Below are positions 14,436 through 14,644 of a stretch of 14,644 nucleotides of DNA, one piece after another. Source of the DNA: Bacteroidia bacterium (GTDB lineage Bacteria > Bacteroidota > Bacteroidia > Bacteroidales > Azobacteroidaceae). The stretch covers positions 1 through 14,644 of the forward strand of contig BNTV01000115.1 of the NCBI GenBank assembly GCA_025996865.1. The letters are read 5' to 3'. Within the stretch, counting starts at the first letter, position 1, and every line of letters begins with the position of its first letter. The notes beneath the pieces are model-generated. The model had not been told where the DNA came from and searched no databases. It saw nothing but the letters and a program-made list of their open reading frames with translations. Both the position numbers and the translations under genes were made by a program.

Positions 14436-14644
14436 ATGGAAAACGAAAACTACAAAAACCTCACCGAATCCTCATTAGAACAAAAGCGAACCAATGAACA
14501 GGATACGGATTTCAAGCCGGAAGTGGTAGTCGCTTCTTTGATGGAACAAGGCTACAATCCCGAACAAATCCATATCATCCGTGAAGGGTACGGAAGGCGG
14601 GGATTTTCGAAAGAAGTGGAGAAAGTACAACTGAAATATTCACT
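14436..14644 (+). CDS. Possible T6SS baseplate protein (TssG-like), N-terminal part, cut by window end
   Basis: ATG 14436 opens a frame of 69 complete codons running off the window. It starts with a polar, Glu/Asn-rich leader (MENENYKNLTESSLEQ), then FKPEVVVASLMEQGYNPEQI and REGYGRRGFSKEVEKVQL. That style (an early helix with xPEVVxAxLxEQG, then an FSKEV strand) reminds me of the TssG-like or short baseplate proteins of Bacteroidota T6SS loci, where the same opening pattern precedes a segment on an LPEGLFHQP-type motif, which would lie just beyond the window. The assignment is weak. Base composition returns toward that of tssF, which supports membership in the core locus and not in the A/T-rich cargo cassette. 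No Shine-Dalgarno is seen; ATG 14425 in another frame stops after 17 codons. Confidence 0.45.
   Translation, partial: MENENYKNLTESSLEQKRTNEQDTDFKPEVVVASLMEQGYNPEQIHIIREGYGRRGFSKEVEKVQLKYS

Noticed and set aside
1..14644. tRNA, rRNA or known riboswitch genes
   Set aside because: No cloverleaf, rRNA signature or recognisable riboswitch core was seen in the gaps, which are short or filled by the repeats and relics listed.

Overview
The window looks like a chromosomal segment of a Bacteroidota bacterium, most likely order Bacteroidales. Three things point there: promoters with a TAnnTTTG -7 box (positions 466, 1268 and 6555), starts with almost no Shine-Dalgarno sequence, and a Bacteroidota-style RecQ tail, VgrG and TssF. 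This assignment is by recognition only; no database search was possible.

Layout. (1) 1-398 is the 3' end of recQ. (2) 399-1306 is a wrecked accessory spot: an orphan promoter, an RHS/YD-repeat gene fragment missing both ends, and a 398-bp element of two 139-bp inverted arms around the last codons of an IS200-like/RAYT transposase. (3) 1307-3455 holds a PfkB-family sugar kinase and a YbjJ-like MFS transporter, a likely uptake and phosphorylation pair. (4) 3461-3878 holds the broken remains of a HigBA-type toxin-antitoxin pair: the toxin has lost its N-terminal half and the antitoxin its C-terminal DNA-binding half. (5) 3890-6465 is housekeeping: a Nif3-like dinuclear metal protein, a coiled-coil zinc-ribbon protein (COG1579 type), a 30-bp perfect heptad stem-loop, and a zinc-ribbon Nudix hydrolase.

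(6) From 6533 to the end is part of a type VI secretion locus of the Bacteroidota subtype (T6SSiii). A near-consensus promoter is followed by tssF (baseplate) and vgrG (spike). Next come a 56-aa protein in the same frame just after the vgrG stop and a 350-aa protein of unknown function. They are followed by a DUF4280 PAAR-like tip protein and a 496-aa probable effector with a C-terminal LAS-type zinc peptidase (SxHxxGxVxD plus HxH). After these come a lipoprotein that is the probable immunity protein, a 67-codon in-frame remnant, and the start of another baseplate-like gene (possibly tssG) cut by the window end.

Working model: VgrG, perhaps extended by the 56-aa protein, is capped by the PAAR-like protein and carries the peptidase into the periplasm of neighbouring cells, where it would cut peptidoglycan. 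The 350-aa protein is a candidate loading adaptor. The lipoprotein, predicted to stay on the periplasmic face of the outer membrane, would protect the producer and its kin. The effector C-terminus, immunity gene and following remnant are clearly more A+T-rich than tssF and vgrG, which suggests a swapped-in cargo cassette.
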